DNA of 64,000 bases from Geofilum rubicundum JCM 15548 (GTDB lineage Bacteria > Bacteroidota > Bacteroidia > Bacteroidales > Marinilabiliaceae), in assembly GCF_000974365.1 (NCBI RefSeq), contig NZ_BAZW01000007.1, positions 97,410 to 161,409 of the forward strand. Direction: 5' to 3'. Of the stretch, positions 50,243-59,943 are shown piece by piece. A program made the position numbers and the translations under genes. Positions within the stretch are counted from its first letter, which is position 1. Each line of letters opens with the position of its first letter. A model generated the notes under the pieces. The model did not search any database. It saw only the letters and a list, made by a program, of their open reading frames with translations, and was not told where the DNA came from.

Positions 50243-51007
50243 TTAGGAATTGACATCAAAGGTTCTGCGACGCAGAATGAAGTCATCTCCTAAATACACC
50301 CTTCTTACATCGGGGTCTTCGGCCAATTCTTCGGCGCTGCCGGCCTTCATGATGTTTCCTTCAAAAAGCAGGTAGGCCCTGTCGGTGATGGACAGTGTTT
50401 CGTGAACGTTGTGGTCGGTAATCAGAATACCGATGTTTTTGTATTTCAGTTTGGCCACAATTTCCTGAATGTCGCGTACCGCAATTGGATCTACCCCTGC
50501 AAAGGGTTCATCCAGAAGGATGAACTTCGGGCTAATGGCCAGGGCTCTGGCAATCTCTGTGCGGCGGCGCTCTCCGCCCGACAGCTGTATGCCCTTGCTC
50601 TTTCGAATGTGGGTCAGACTAAACTCTTCCAGCAATTCTTCGGTCCGGTGCCTTTGATAATCTTTGGGATATTTGGTCATCTCCAGAATCGCCTTGATGT
50701 TGTCCTCCACGCTTAAATTTCGGAATACGCTGGCTTCCTGGGCGAGATAGCCTATTCCTTTTTGGGCACGTCGGTAGACCGGTTCATTGGTTATTTTTTC
50801 ATCGTCCAGATAAATTTCCCCCTGATTGGGTGAAATCAGTCCGACCATCATATAAAAGGTGGTGGTTTTACCGGCCCCGTTGGGGCCAAGTAAACCAACA
50901 ATTTCTCCCTGCTTTACTTCCACCGAAACGCCTTTAACGACTGTTCTGTTTTTGTAGCGTTTGACCAAGTTTTTGGTATGAAGCCTCAATCCTGAGTTGT
51001 TATCCAT
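50243..51007 (-). CDS. lptB: LPS export ABC transporter ATPase
   Basis: ATPase that powers lipopolysaccharide transport from the inner membrane through LptFG. Walker [10 protein letters not shown], signature [15 protein letters not shown] and Walker [14 protein letters not shown], plus the LptB-type C-terminal [10 protein letters not shown]. Length 254 matches. Follows tatC with a 13-base gap. Confidence 0.9.
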   Translation of the reverse strand: MDNNSGLRLHTKNLVKRYKNRTVVKGVSVEVKQGEIVGLLGPNGAGKTTTFYMMVGLISPNQGEIYLDDEKITNEPVYRRAQKGIGYLAQEASVFRNLSVEDNIKAILEMTKYPKDYQRHRTEELLEEFSLTHIRKSKGIQLSGGERRRTEIARALAISPKFILLDEPFAGVDPIAVRDIQEIVAKLKYKNIGILITDHNVHETLSITDRAYLLFEGNIMKAGSAEELAEDPDVRRVYLGDDFILRRRTFDVNS

Positions 51008-51020
51008 GCTGTTTGAATTT

Positions 51021-51834
51021 TATTGCGCAAATTCTTTTTCCTTCTTACGCTCTACTCTTTTAGCAATAATGATACCAGTTTCGTAAAGCAAAATGAGCGG
51101 AAAACACACCATGATCTGGCTGATCACATCGGGCGGTGTGATGATGGCCGCCACAGCAAGTATGAGTACAATGGCATGCTTCTGTATTTCTTCAGGAAGG
51201 CGGGCGTTACCAGACCCACCTTACTTAAAAAATAAATGAATACGGGCAGCTCAAACATGACCCCGCTGGCCAGAACGATGGATGACACCGTGGATACATA
51301 AGAGCCAAAGTTGATGATGTTTTCTACGCTTTCGCTCACCTGGTAGCTGCCTAAGAAAAAGACAGAAAGGGGGGCTATGATATAGTAGGCAAATAAAATA
51401 CCCAATGAGAACAACACGCTGGCGGCAAATATGGCCCCTCTGCTGTGCTCAATCTCCTTTTCGTACAAAGCCGGCCGCACAAAACGCCAAAACTCATAAA
51501 AAATGTAGGGGAAAGCAGCCACTGCGCCTGCCACAAAGGCAATCCAAATGTGCATGGTGAACTGTCCCGACATGTTGATGTTCTGAAATTTCAACTGGGT
51601 CTGGTTGATGCACAAGGCTGGTAATTGCAGTATCTCTGATAGTTGACAAAGGTACTGATTGGTGAAAAAATCGGGTCGGCTGGGCCCCAAAAGAACCACA
51701 TCAAACACGAAGTTTTTAAACACAAAGGCCAGAACGGCAAAAACTAATATGGCCAAAAATGAGCGAATGATATGCCACCTCAACTCTTCGAGGTGGTCAA
51801 GAAAGGTCATTTCCGGTGGCTGACTTTTACTCAT
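51021..51834 (-). CDS. tatC: Sec-independent protein translocase TatC, one frameshift
   Basis: Membrane component of the twin-arginine translocase, which exports folded proteins. The N-terminus MTFLDHLEELRWHIIRSF, and FVAGAVAAFPYIFYEFWRFVRPAL are typical. The frame breaks at about 51180: one A missing from AA after FLKKYR; the correct frame reads KHAIVLILAVAAIITPPDVISQI and ends in EKEFAQ at 51021. Six helices in total. Start is ATG 51834; the frame runs open to 51867. Same strand as lptB. Confidence 0.9.
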
Positions 51835-51867
51835 AACTCCCAGTGCTTGGAATGTGTTTGTGGACAA

Positions 51868-52237
51868 TATTTATGTTGCGAAGATAACGAGCTATTATTT
51901 ATGGTGAAAATGTTTTGGGTATTATTGACGGTCCGGAAATAAAAATGCCTTTCAGAGGGCCCGAAAATGACCTTTGTTTTTCAATATTTCTGGCAGCAAG
52001 AGGAGCGTTTCTTTATTTCTGAAACCGGCCTTTTGGCCAAGACCAATTGATTCCTAAAAGGCAGATTCTCCCATTATAATTCGCTTTCTATGCAGAGAGC
52101 TATGATCTGCTGTCAAAAAAAATGCTTTCTTCAACATTTCTTTTTATTATTGTATGGCTTTACATCGGCATGATCTTCTGCCTTTTTAATAATCTATTAA
52201 CCTAAAGATCTATTTTTTTTATTTAATACTTATAACC
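51868..52237. other. Intergenic region between divergent tatC and lemA
   Basis: 370 bases with no gene, repeat or RNA that I recognise. Confidence 0.5.
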
Positions 52238-52792
52238 ATGACTTTACTGATAATTGCTGCCGTCTTGGCACTTTTGGCGCTGCTGCTCTATAACGGGCTG
52301 ATTAGAAAAAAGAATGAAGTGGAAAACGCCTTTGGCGGCATGGATGTTCAGCTGAAGAAACGCTATGATTTGATTCCCAATATTGTGGCCACCGTTCAGC
52401 AATATGCCAGTCACGAAAGAGAGCTGCTTGAGAAGGTGACCAAATTGCGGGCCCAGGCCGTGTCGGGGGATTTGTCCAATGATGAAAAGGTGGCGGTCGA
52501 TAACCAAATTTCCGGTGCCATCAGGGGAATCATGGTCGCCGTGGAGAATTATCCGGATTTGAAAGCCAGTGAAAACTTCCTGAATCTTCAGCGGACACTC
52601 AATGAAGTGGAATCGCAAATCTCTGCTTCCCGCCGGGCCTATAATGCGGCAGTCACCGATTACAACAACGGCGTAGAAACTTTTCCGGCAAATTTAATGG
52701 CCGGTATGATGGGGCTTCAGCGTAAACCCGTCTTCGAAATACCGGAAGCAGAAAGAGCCAATGTGAATGTAAAAGATTTGTTTAATGGATAG
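52238..52792 (+). CDS. lemA: LemA family protein
   Basis: 184 residues: a membrane helix (LLIIAAVLALLALLLYNGLI) and a cytoplasmic or periplasmic helical domain with the signature EVENAFGGMDVQLKKRYDLIPNIVATVQQYASHERELLEKV. LemA proteins are widespread and of unknown function. It overlaps the DUF3137 gene by 8 bases; the LemA/DUF3137 pair is common. Confidence 0.88.
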   Translation: MTLLIIAAVLALLALLLYNGLIRKKNEVENAFGGMDVQLKKRYDLIPNIVATVQQYASHERELLEKVTKLRAQAVSGDLSNDEKVAVDNQISGAIRGIMVAVENYPDLKASENFLNLQRTLNEVESQISASRRAYNAAVTDYNNGVETFPANLMAGMMGLQRKPVFEIPEAERANVNVKDLFNG

Positions 52793-53757
52793 CGTTATAG
52801 AAGGCGGCCAGCTCTCCGAGATCTATCAAAAGGCCATAAAACCCCGGATTGGAGAATTGACCCGCATTCGGGAAAAAGCCCAAAAAGCTGTTTATTACGG
52901 GGTGGCAGCTGTTGTGCTGCTCATTATTTTTATTGTTTTAATAAGTAACGGTGCTTCCATGGCCATTGCCGGACTGGTGTTGTCGGTTATTGGCCTCATC
53001 GTTGTTATAGTGAAAGGGCAAAAGGCCTGGAAGCTTTATCATACCGGATTCAAAGAACAGGTGGTACGGGAGGTTGTTAAGGTGGTGAATCCCGATTGGG
53101 CTTATCACCCACAGGATGATTGACAGTTCCGTTTATGCCCAGAGTGATTTGTTTAGAAAGTCGGTGGATCGCTACAAGGGGGATGATTTGGTCCAGGGGG
53201 TTTTGGACAAGACCGATTTTGAGTGTTCCGAGCTGCATACGCAATACAAAGAAGTAACCACGGATAGCAAGGGGCGCCGGCAGGAGCGGTGGGTAACCAT
53301 TTTTAAGGGCCTCTTTTTTCATGCCGATTTCAACAAGGACTTCATTGGGCGCACCTATGTGTCGCCCGATACCGCAGAGCGCCTGCTGGGCAAATTTGGC
53401 CGTCGCTTTCAAAAAATTTCTGGTCCCGCCCCCCTCGTCGTATTGGAAAATGTGGAATTCGAAAAGGCCTTTGTGGTGCATGCCACCGATCAGATAGAGG
53501 CGCGATACATCCTTACGCCCACTATAATGGAGGCCATGCTTCGAATCAAGCAGCTCTACGACTGTCAGGTACATTTCTCCTTTGTCGGGTCCAGAGTTTA
53601 TTGTGCCCTGGGCATGAATAAGGCCCTTTTTGAACCGAAGTTGTTCGGACCGGTGATCAAGCTGCACGAAATGGAGGATATGTATCATCTCTTTAAAGTG
53701 AACGAGGTGATTATTCGCGAACTGAATTTGAATACCCGGATATGGACCAAAGTCTAA
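52785..53757 (+). CDS. DUF3137 family membrane protein, likely one frameshift
   Basis: The first part (52785-53123) has two adjacent helices (VYYGVAAVVLLIIFIVLIS, MAIAGLVLSVIGLIVVIV) and reads to NPDWAYHPQDD. The second (53116-53757) carries DLFRKSVDRYKGDDLVQGVLDKTDFECSELHTQYKE and the DUF3137 soluble domain. In relatives the two are one polypeptide of about 320 residues. The frame changes by +1 near 53116, which requires two missing bases or one extra. A genuine overlap of two genes (ATGATTGA) remains possible. Function unknown. Confidence 0.65.
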
Positions 53758-53880
53758 GGACAGAGAATCCGACCAGTGATCCACAAATAGGACCAACTTA
53801 ACTTGTTTTATTGACTTACTTCGAACTTCGTTCCATATAATTTGGGGGGGCAATGGGCAGCAATGATAAAAAAATACAAC

Positions 53881-54969
53881 ATGCGCTTCTTTAAAAGGTT
53901 TTGTCTGCTTTTGTCATCCATTCTGGTGTTCGGCTTATTCCTGGCCTGTGATCCGTTTGGCACGCAGTTGACCCAGGAGGATGTCACTTACTACATTTCA
54001 GAGGGTGCATCGCCTGCGCCCGGCAGGGATACGCTTGAAGTGATGACCTGGAATTTAAAGTTCGGCGGTGGCCGCATCGAATTTTTCTTCGATTGCTTTG
54101 GCGACCGGGTGGTGATGACATCTGATGAGGTGCAGGGGCACCTCGAAGGCATAACTGCTTTCATCAATGAAACCCAACCGGATATTTTGATGGTGCAGGA
54201 GGTGGATGTACAAAGCAAGCGATCGGCCTTTGTTGATCAGGTGCAATGGGTGCTGGACCATACCGAATTTCAATATGCCTTTTATACCCCCCAGTGGAAG
54301 GCTTCTTATATTCCTTCGGATGGACTGGGGCGGATGAATTCGGGTCTGGCGATATTCAGTCGCTGGCCGATATCGGAAGGCCGGAGAATGGCTTTGCCCC
54401 TCATTGGTGAGCAAAGTTGTCTGGTTCAATATTTTTACCTGAAGCGCTGCCTTCAGACTTGTGTGGTGGATATCCATGGCCAAAAAATTACCTTGTTAAA
54501 TACCCACACGGCCGCCTATGCCCAGGATGGCACCAAAAAGAAGCAGCTGGATTTAATTTTTGAGCGTCTGCAAGATTTGGCCAGCAGGGGAGAGCCTTTT
54601 ATTTTTGCCGGTGATTTGAATGCCCTGCCCCCGGGCACCACTCAAACCAAAGGTTTCCCCGATTCCGTTTGTCCCCCCGGCGAGTTTGAGGCCGATGACT
54701 ACTCAGCCGAGACCGATTGGCTCAGTCCGTTCTACGGGGCGTTTTCCTCCGCGGTTCCCCTGTCCGATTATCAGCGCAACAATGCCCCCTATTTTACACA
54801 TACGGTGGATGGCATTGGCCGCTGGAACCGCAAGCTGGACTACCTGTTTACCAACCGCACATTTGTTGATGAATCTGATGTGACGTATCAGTCTTTTGAA
54901 GCTGGTGGCTTCGATACCTTTGGCTTGTCGGATCATTGTCCCTTAAGCGTGAATTACGTCCTTAAATAA
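53881..54969 (+). CDS. Endonuclease/exonuclease/phosphatase family lipoprotein
   Basis: 362 residues. Lipoprotein signal FCLLLSSILVFGLFLACDPF (Cys21). The catalytic EEP-fold motifs are visible: MTWNLKFGG, MVQEVDVQ (metal Glu), FAGDLNALPPG (Asn/Asp), and GLSDHCPLSV (His). So it may hydrolyse nucleic acid or phospholipid/sugar-phosphate phosphodiesters on the cell surface or in the periplasm. Start chosen at ATG 53881; the frame is open to 53842. Single gene. Confidence 0.82.
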   Translation: MRFFKRFCLLLSSILVFGLFLACDPFGTQLTQEDVTYYISEGASPAPGRDTLEVMTWNLKFGGGRIEFFFDCFGDRVVMTSDEVQGHLEGITAFINETQPDILMVQEVDVQSKRSAFVDQVQWVLDHTEFQYAFYTPQWKASYIPSDGLGRMNSGLAIFSRWPISEGRRMALPLIGEQSCLVQYFYLKRCLQTCVVDIHGQKITLLNTHTAAYAQDGTKKKQLDLIFERLQDLASRGEPFIFAGDLNALPPGTTQTKGFPDSVCPPGEFEADDYSAETDWLSPFYGAFSSAVPLSDYQRNNAPYFTHTVDGIGRWNRKLDYLFTNRTFVDESDVTYQSFEAGGFDTFGLSDHCPLSVNYVLK

Positions 54970-55179
54970 GGGAGCTCACGGTCCTTACTCCACTTTATTA
55001 TCCTCCTAAAGAGGATTTAATAAAATTTCACATTTGGAAATTTTTGAAGCTTCCGTTTGTAATTCAGCTTAAGTTATTGTAAATTAAGTCGGTATTGAAT
55101 CAAATGGAAGGCCGGCCGGACAGGGCTTATACTGCTATTAAACACTAAATCAGATGCTCCTAGTATGGAACAAAAGCCG

Positions 55180-55187
55180 TACTTTTG
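55180..55187 (+). promoter_or_regulatory. -7 element upstream of mutA
   Basis: TACTTTTG matches TAnnTTTG 36 bases before the ATG. No matching -33 TTTG is present at 19 bases. Confidence 0.45.
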
Positions 55188-55222
55188 CCGGCTGTAAATG
55201 GTATTAGTAAAACAGTTACATT

Positions 55223-57082
55223 ATGGCAGATAAATCAAATCAACCGCTGTTCAGCGATTTTGCCCCTGTGAGTACACAGGAGTGGATGGACAAGATAACA
55301 GCGGATCTTAAGGGGGCGGACTTCGAAAAGAAGCTCGTTTGGAGAACCAACGAAGGGTTCAGTGTGCGTCCTTTTTACCGTGAAGAGGATCTGAAACAGG
55401 TCCAATACCTGGATTCGCTACCGGGCGAGTTTCCTTACGTCCGTGGCACCAAAACCTCCAACAAATGGCTGGTACGCCAGGATGTGGTGGTTAAAGATGC
55501 CGCAACGGCCAATGAAAAGGCGCTGGTATTGCTGACCAAAGGGATTAACTCATTGGGTTTTCAGTTCGAAGATGAAGCACTCATTAGTGCAGAGAACATC
55601 CAGGTGCTTTTGAAAAACATCATCTCGGATGATGTGGAGCTTAACTTCTCTACGCAGCATGGCAACGACAAGTTGTTGAAACTGGTCGTGGAAACCTTGA
55701 AGTCGCAGAACCGCAACCTGGAAACGGTGAAGGGTTCCATTAACCTGGATCCCATTGGAAATCTAACCATTGATGGCCGCTTGTGCGAAAGCGTTGAAAA
55801 AACCATGGACTTTGTCGCTGAAGTCGTGAAAGAAGGCAAAAAAGTGCCGGCTTTTCAGGTAGTGAATGTGAATGGCCGATATTTTGGCAACGCGGGATCT
55901 TCTATTGTTCAGGAACTGGCCTTTGCTTTATCAGCCGGTAACGAGTACCTCTCGCAGCTGACCGATCGTGGTTTGAGCATCAACGAGGCCGCTAAATCAT
56001 TGCGCTTTACTTTCAGCGTGGGCTCCAACTTCTTTATGGAGATTGCCAAATTGCGCGCCGGACGTATGCTGTGGGCGACCATCGTCAATGCTTACAAGCC
56101 TGCAGGCAACGAAGCGACCAAAATGGTGGTGCATTGTGAGACTTCTGAGTTCAATAAAACCATATACGATCCCTATGTGAACATGCTTCGCACGCAAACC
56201 GAAGCCATGTCTGCTGCCCTGGGCTCTTGTCACTCCTTGACGGTACAGCCTTTCGACAAGGTTTTCCGCACGCCCAACGAGTTCAGCGAGCGCATCGCCC
56301 GCAACCAACAGTTGCTGCTGAAGGAAGAATCTTACCTGAGCATGATCGTTGATCCGGGTGCAGGTAGTTATTACATCGAAAATCTGACAGATAGCATCGC
56401 CCGCGAAGCCTGGAAACTCTTTGTGGAGATCGAGGAAAAGGGTGGTTACCTGAGTGCTTTGAAAGCGGGAACCATTCAAGCACAGATTAAAGCTTCAGCC
56501 ACCGAGAAATCAAAGGCTTTTGCCAGTCGCAAAGAAATATTCCTGGGTACCAACCAGTATCCCAATGCCGCAGAAACCATGGCCGATGCCATTGAAGCAG
56601 GGGTGGTTGCCCGTCCCAAAGCCGAGGCTGGTGACGTGGAGCCCATTCAGCTTTTCAGAGGCGCAGAGGCCTTTGAGGCCTTGCGCTTAGCGACAGAAAA
56701 ATCAGCTAAACGTCCCAAAGTATTTATGTTGACCTATGGCCATTTGGCCATGCGTTTGGCCCGTTCTCAGTTCTCTGCCAATTTCTTTGGCTGTGCCGGT
56801 TACGAAATCATCGACAATCTTGGCTTTGCCACGGTTGAAGAAGGTGTTGAGGCCGCCTTGAAAGCCAAAGCGGACATTGTTGTGCTGTGTTCTTCCGACG
56901 AGGAATACACCAATGCGGCACCTGCAGCCTTTGAAAAACTCAATGGTAAGGCGCAGTTTGTGGTGGCCGGTGCCCCTGCTTGTATGGACGAATTAAAGTC
57001 CAAAGGCATCGAGCATTTTGTGCATGTCCGCAGCAATGTGTTGGAGACACTGCAAGGGTTTAATAATGTTTTAGGAGTTTAG
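55223..57082 (+). CDS. mutA: Methylmalonyl-CoA mutase small subunit
   Basis: Non-catalytic partner of MutB in the B12-dependent rearrangement of succinyl-CoA to methylmalonyl-CoA, part of the propionate pathway. The TIM-barrel half includes [24 protein letters not shown] and the C-terminal cobalamin-like domain lacks the DxHxxG motif, as is normal for MutA. 619 residues. 46 bases upstream of mutB. Confidence 0.93.
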   Translation: MADKSNQPLFSDFAPVSTQEWMDKITADLKGADFEKKLVWRTNEGFSVRPFYREEDLKQVQYLDSLPGEFPYVRGTKTSNKWLVRQDVVVKDAATANEKALVLLTKGINSLGFQFEDEALISAENIQVLLKNIISDDVELNFSTQHGNDKLLKLVVETLKSQNRNLETVKGSINLDPIGNLTIDGRLCESVEKTMDFVAEVVKEGKKVPAFQVVNVNGRYFGNAGSSIVQELAFALSAGNEYLSQLTDRGLSINEAAKSLRFTFSVGSNFFMEIAKLRAGRMLWATIVNAYKPAGNEATKMVVHCETSEFNKTIYDPYVNMLRTQTEAMSAALGSCHSLTVQPFDKVFRTPNEFSERIARNQQLLLKEESYLSMIVDPGAGSYYIENLTDSIAREAWKLFVEIEEKGGYLSALKAGTIQAQIKASATEKSKAFASRKEIFLGTNQYPNAAETMADAIEAGVVARPKAEAGDVEPIQLFRGAEAFEALRLATEKSAKRPKVFMLTYGHLAMRLARSQFSANFFGCAGYEIIDNLGFATVEEGVEAALKAKADIVVLCSSDEEYTNAAPAAFEKLNGKAQFVVAGAPACMDELKSKGIEHFVHVRSNVLETLQGFNNVLGV

Positions 57083-57128
57083 TTAATCGCTAACGGGTTC
57101 AAACCCTCAGCGAAAAAAAGATAAAAAT

Positions 57129-59282
57129 ATGAAACCGGATTTTTCAAAAATATCCTTTCAAAAAGAGCCTTGTGGCGCTAATGCTGCTGACTGGGCCAAG
57201 AAAAACGGGATTAAAAAAGATTGGGTTACGCCGGAGCGTATCCCCGTTAAGCCTGTTTACACCAAAGAGGATTTGGCCGGCATGGAGCATTTGAACTATG
57301 CTGCAGGTTTGCCTCCTTATCTGCGTGGACCTTATTCGGGTATGTACGCCATGCGTCCATGGACCATCCGTCAGTATGCCGGATTTTCCACCGCTGAAGA
57401 GTCTAACGCTTTTTACCGTCGTAACCTGGCAGCCGGTCAAAAAGGTCTTTCAGTTGCCTTTGACCTGGCCACGCACCGCGGTTACGATTCTGATCACGAG
57501 CGTGTTGTGGGTGATGTGGGTAAGGCCGGTGTGGCCATCGACTCCATCCTGGATATGAAAGTCTTGTTCGATGGTATTCCCCTGGATAAGATGTCTGTCT
57601 CCATGACCATGAACGGTGCTGTATTGCCTGTTTTGGCTTTTTACATTGTGGCCGGACTGGAGCAGGGGTGTAAGCTGGAAGATATGGCTGGTACCATTCA
57701 GAACGATATTCTGAAGGAGTTTATGGTGCGTAACACCTACATCTATCCGCCGGAATTTTCGATGAAGGTGATTGCCGACATTTTTGAGTACACCTCTAAG
57801 AACATGCCTAAGTTTAACAGCATCTCCATCTCGGGCTATCACATGCAAGAGGCGGGGGCCACTGCTGATATTGAACTGGCTTATACGCTGGCCGATGGTC
57901 TGGAGTACCTGCGTGCAGGTGTGAATGCCGGCATGAGTGTGGATTCTTTTGCACCGCGCTTGTCCTTTTTCTGGGCCGTGGGCATGAACCACTTCATGGA
58001 GATTGCCAAAATGCGTGCTGGTCGTATGTTATGGGCCAAGATTGTGAATAAATTCAATCCCAAGAATGCCAAGTCGCTGGCACTGCGTACGCACTCGCAG
58101 ACTTCAGGGTGGTCGCTCACCGAGCAGGATCCTTTCAACAATGTGGGTCGTACTTGTATTGAGGCCATGGCTGCGACTTTGGGACATACCCAATCCTTGC
58201 ACACCAACGCTTTGGATGAGGCCATTGCTTTGCCCACCGATTTCTCGGCACGTATTGCCCGTAATACACAGATTTACATTCAGGAAGAAACCCAGATTTG
58301 TCGCGGTGTTGACCCCTGGGCCGGATCCTATTATGTGGAGTCGCTGACCAATGAGCTGGCCGAAAAGGCCTGGGCTTTGATCGAGGAAGTGGAAGAAATG
58401 GGCGGTATGGCCAAAGCCATCGAAACCGGATTGCCTAAAATGCGCATTGAAGAAGCAGCCGCCCGTACACAGGCCAAAATTGACAGTGGCAAGCAGGTGA
58501 TTGTGGGTACCAACCGTTTCCGTTTAGAAAAGGAAGATCCCATTGATATTTTGGACATCGACAATACCGCTGTGCGCAAGTCACAAATCGAGCGCCTGAA
58601 AAAACTCAGAGCCGAGCGCAACGAAGCAGAAGTACAAGCTGCCTTGAAGGCCATCACCAAATGTGTGGAGACCGGCCAGGGCAACCTTTTGGAGTTGGCG
58701 GTTGATGCTGCTCAAAAGCGGGCTTCTTTGGGTGAGATTTCTTATGCATGTGAAACGGTTGTAGGAAGATATAAAGCTGTGATACGATCCATAAGTGGAG
58801 TTTATTCTTCAGAGGCTGGTGACGACAGCGTGTTTGAAAAGGCACAGTCGCTGGCCCGTCAGTTCGCTGAGGTAGAAGGCCGTCAGCCCCGTATTATGAT
58901 CGCCAAAATGGGACAGGATGGTCACGACCGCGGCGCCAAAGTAGTGGCTACCGGTTATGCCGACATCGGTTTTGATGTGGACATGGGACCTTTGTTCCAG
59001 ACACCCGCCGAAGCTGCCAAGCAAGCCGTTGAAAACGATGTACATGTTTTAGGCGTTTCTTCATTGGCTGCTGGTCACAAGACCCTTGTTCCACAGGTCA
59101 TCGAAGAACTGAAAAATCTGGGCCGTGAAGACATCATGGTCATCGCCGGAGGTGTTATCCCTCACCAGGATTACCAGTATCTGTACGATTGCGGTGTAGT
59201 TGGGATTTTTGGTCCCGGTACCTCCGTAGCTCAAGCAGGCGTAGATATTTTGAGCCTCCTTCTGCAGATGCGTGAAGCATAG
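57129..59282 (+). CDS. mutB: Methylmalonyl-CoA mutase large subunit
   Basis: Catalytic subunit. The barrel carries [38 protein letters not shown] and [20 protein letters not shown]. The C-terminal cobalamin domain has the base-off motif DGHDRGAKV and [12 protein letters not shown], so it binds adenosylcobalamin. 717 residues. The last gene of the operon; a terminator follows at 59304. Confidence 0.96.
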   Translation: MKPDFSKISFQKEPCGANAADWAKKNGIKKDWVTPERIPVKPVYTKEDLAGMEHLNYAAGLPPYLRGPYSGMYAMRPWTIRQYAGFSTAEESNAFYRRNLAAGQKGLSVAFDLATHRGYDSDHERVVGDVGKAGVAIDSILDMKVLFDGIPLDKMSVSMTMNGAVLPVLAFYIVAGLEQGCKLEDMAGTIQNDILKEFMVRNTYIYPPEFSMKVIADIFEYTSKNMPKFNSISISGYHMQEAGATADIELAYTLADGLEYLRAGVNAGMSVDSFAPRLSFFWAVGMNHFMEIAKMRAGRMLWAKIVNKFNPKNAKSLALRTHSQTSGWSLTEQDPFNNVGRTCIEAMAATLGHTQSLHTNALDEAIALPTDFSARIARNTQIYIQEETQICRGVDPWAGSYYVESLTNELAEKAWALIEEVEEMGGMAKAIETGLPKMRIEEAAARTQAKIDSGKQVIVGTNRFRLEKEDPIDILDIDNTAVRKSQIERLKKLRAERNEAEVQAALKAITKCVETGQGNLLELAVDAAQKRASLGEISYACETVVGRYKAVIRSISGVYSSEAGDDSVFEKAQSLARQFAEVEGRQPRIMIAKMGQDGHDRGAKVVATGYADIGFDVDMGPLFQTPAEAAKQAVENDVHVLGVSSLAAGHKTLVPQVIEELKNLGREDIMVIAGGVIPHQDYQYLYDCGVVGIFGPGTSVAQAGVDILSLLLQMREA

Positions 59283-59303
59283 ATTTTTTATAAAGTAAAT
59301 AAT

Positions 59304-59337
59304 AAAGGGATTGCCTTCATTGGGCAGTCCCTTTTTT
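59304..59337 (+). terminator. Terminator of mutA-mutB
   Basis: AAAGGGATTGCC / GGGCAGTCCCTTTT stem with ttcatt loop, followed by six T. Confidence 0.82.
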
Positions 59338-59943
59338 CTAAGTCGCCCGGTTTTTCTCTACAACAGAAATGAATGCCTTCTCCCGGCCATCAGGTTTGGC
59401 CTTTTTCCTACGGTTATTAACGCTTGGTTTATAGGTAAACCCGTTTTCGCCCGCTCAAAGTACCTTTGTTTTCTCCCTGGGTTTCGGTAATTCAGTCTCT
59501 TAACATCATATTGTGCTTTTCCGAGGATTAAGGCCTTGTCGTGTTCAGCGCTTCAGACCATTACATCTTTTTTATGTGTTCAATTGATACTGTTCTCAGC
59601 CCTTCAGAATTTGGTTTCTGCTTTAAATGGTCCATTTCTTCTGTGTTTACTGTTTCAAAACTTCGTTATTTCGTTAGGCGCTCAATCGGTAAAGTTGTAT
59701 CGGCAAAGTTTGAGGTGTGATTTTACCTTCAGCCTGGTTGGTATTCATTGCTTTTTGTTGTTTTCAGCGTTCCAGACTTTCAATTCTGCTTTTTGTGGTC
59801 ATTATCCTCTGTTTGAGTATCTCCGCCGAAATTCACAACGCCATAATTTCTGCTTTTAAACATTTTGGGTTAATTGTTTTTTTTATCTACTTTGGTTCAC
59901 GTAAATTCCTTGACAATTTTTGTAAACCGCAACCCTGTTTTAC
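59338..59943. other. Gene-free, T-rich region before the recombinase gene
   Basis: About 600 bases with no convincing gene. T-rich on the plus strand. Contains the degenerate repeats listed separately and one GTTAGGC (59674-59680), the commonest integron core motif, which could be chance at this length. Confidence 0.5.
59541..59820 (+). repeat. Three degenerate direct repeats
   Basis: Copies start near 59541, 59593 and 59761. Shared pattern: TTCAGC(G/C)(C/T)TTCAGA, then a variable stretch, CTGCTTT and TGGTC. They are similar at about 60-70 percent by eye. Role unknown; could be recombinase or regulator binding sites. Confidence 0.45.

Noticed and set aside
54970..55222. Cobalamin riboswitch before mutA
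   Set aside because: The conserved B12-box and stems are not visible; only a -7 element was found.
59536..59859. 107-residue frame across the repeats before the recombinase gene
   Set aside because: Product is a reading of the degenerate T-rich repeats (SALQ and SAFQ copies) with no recognised domain.
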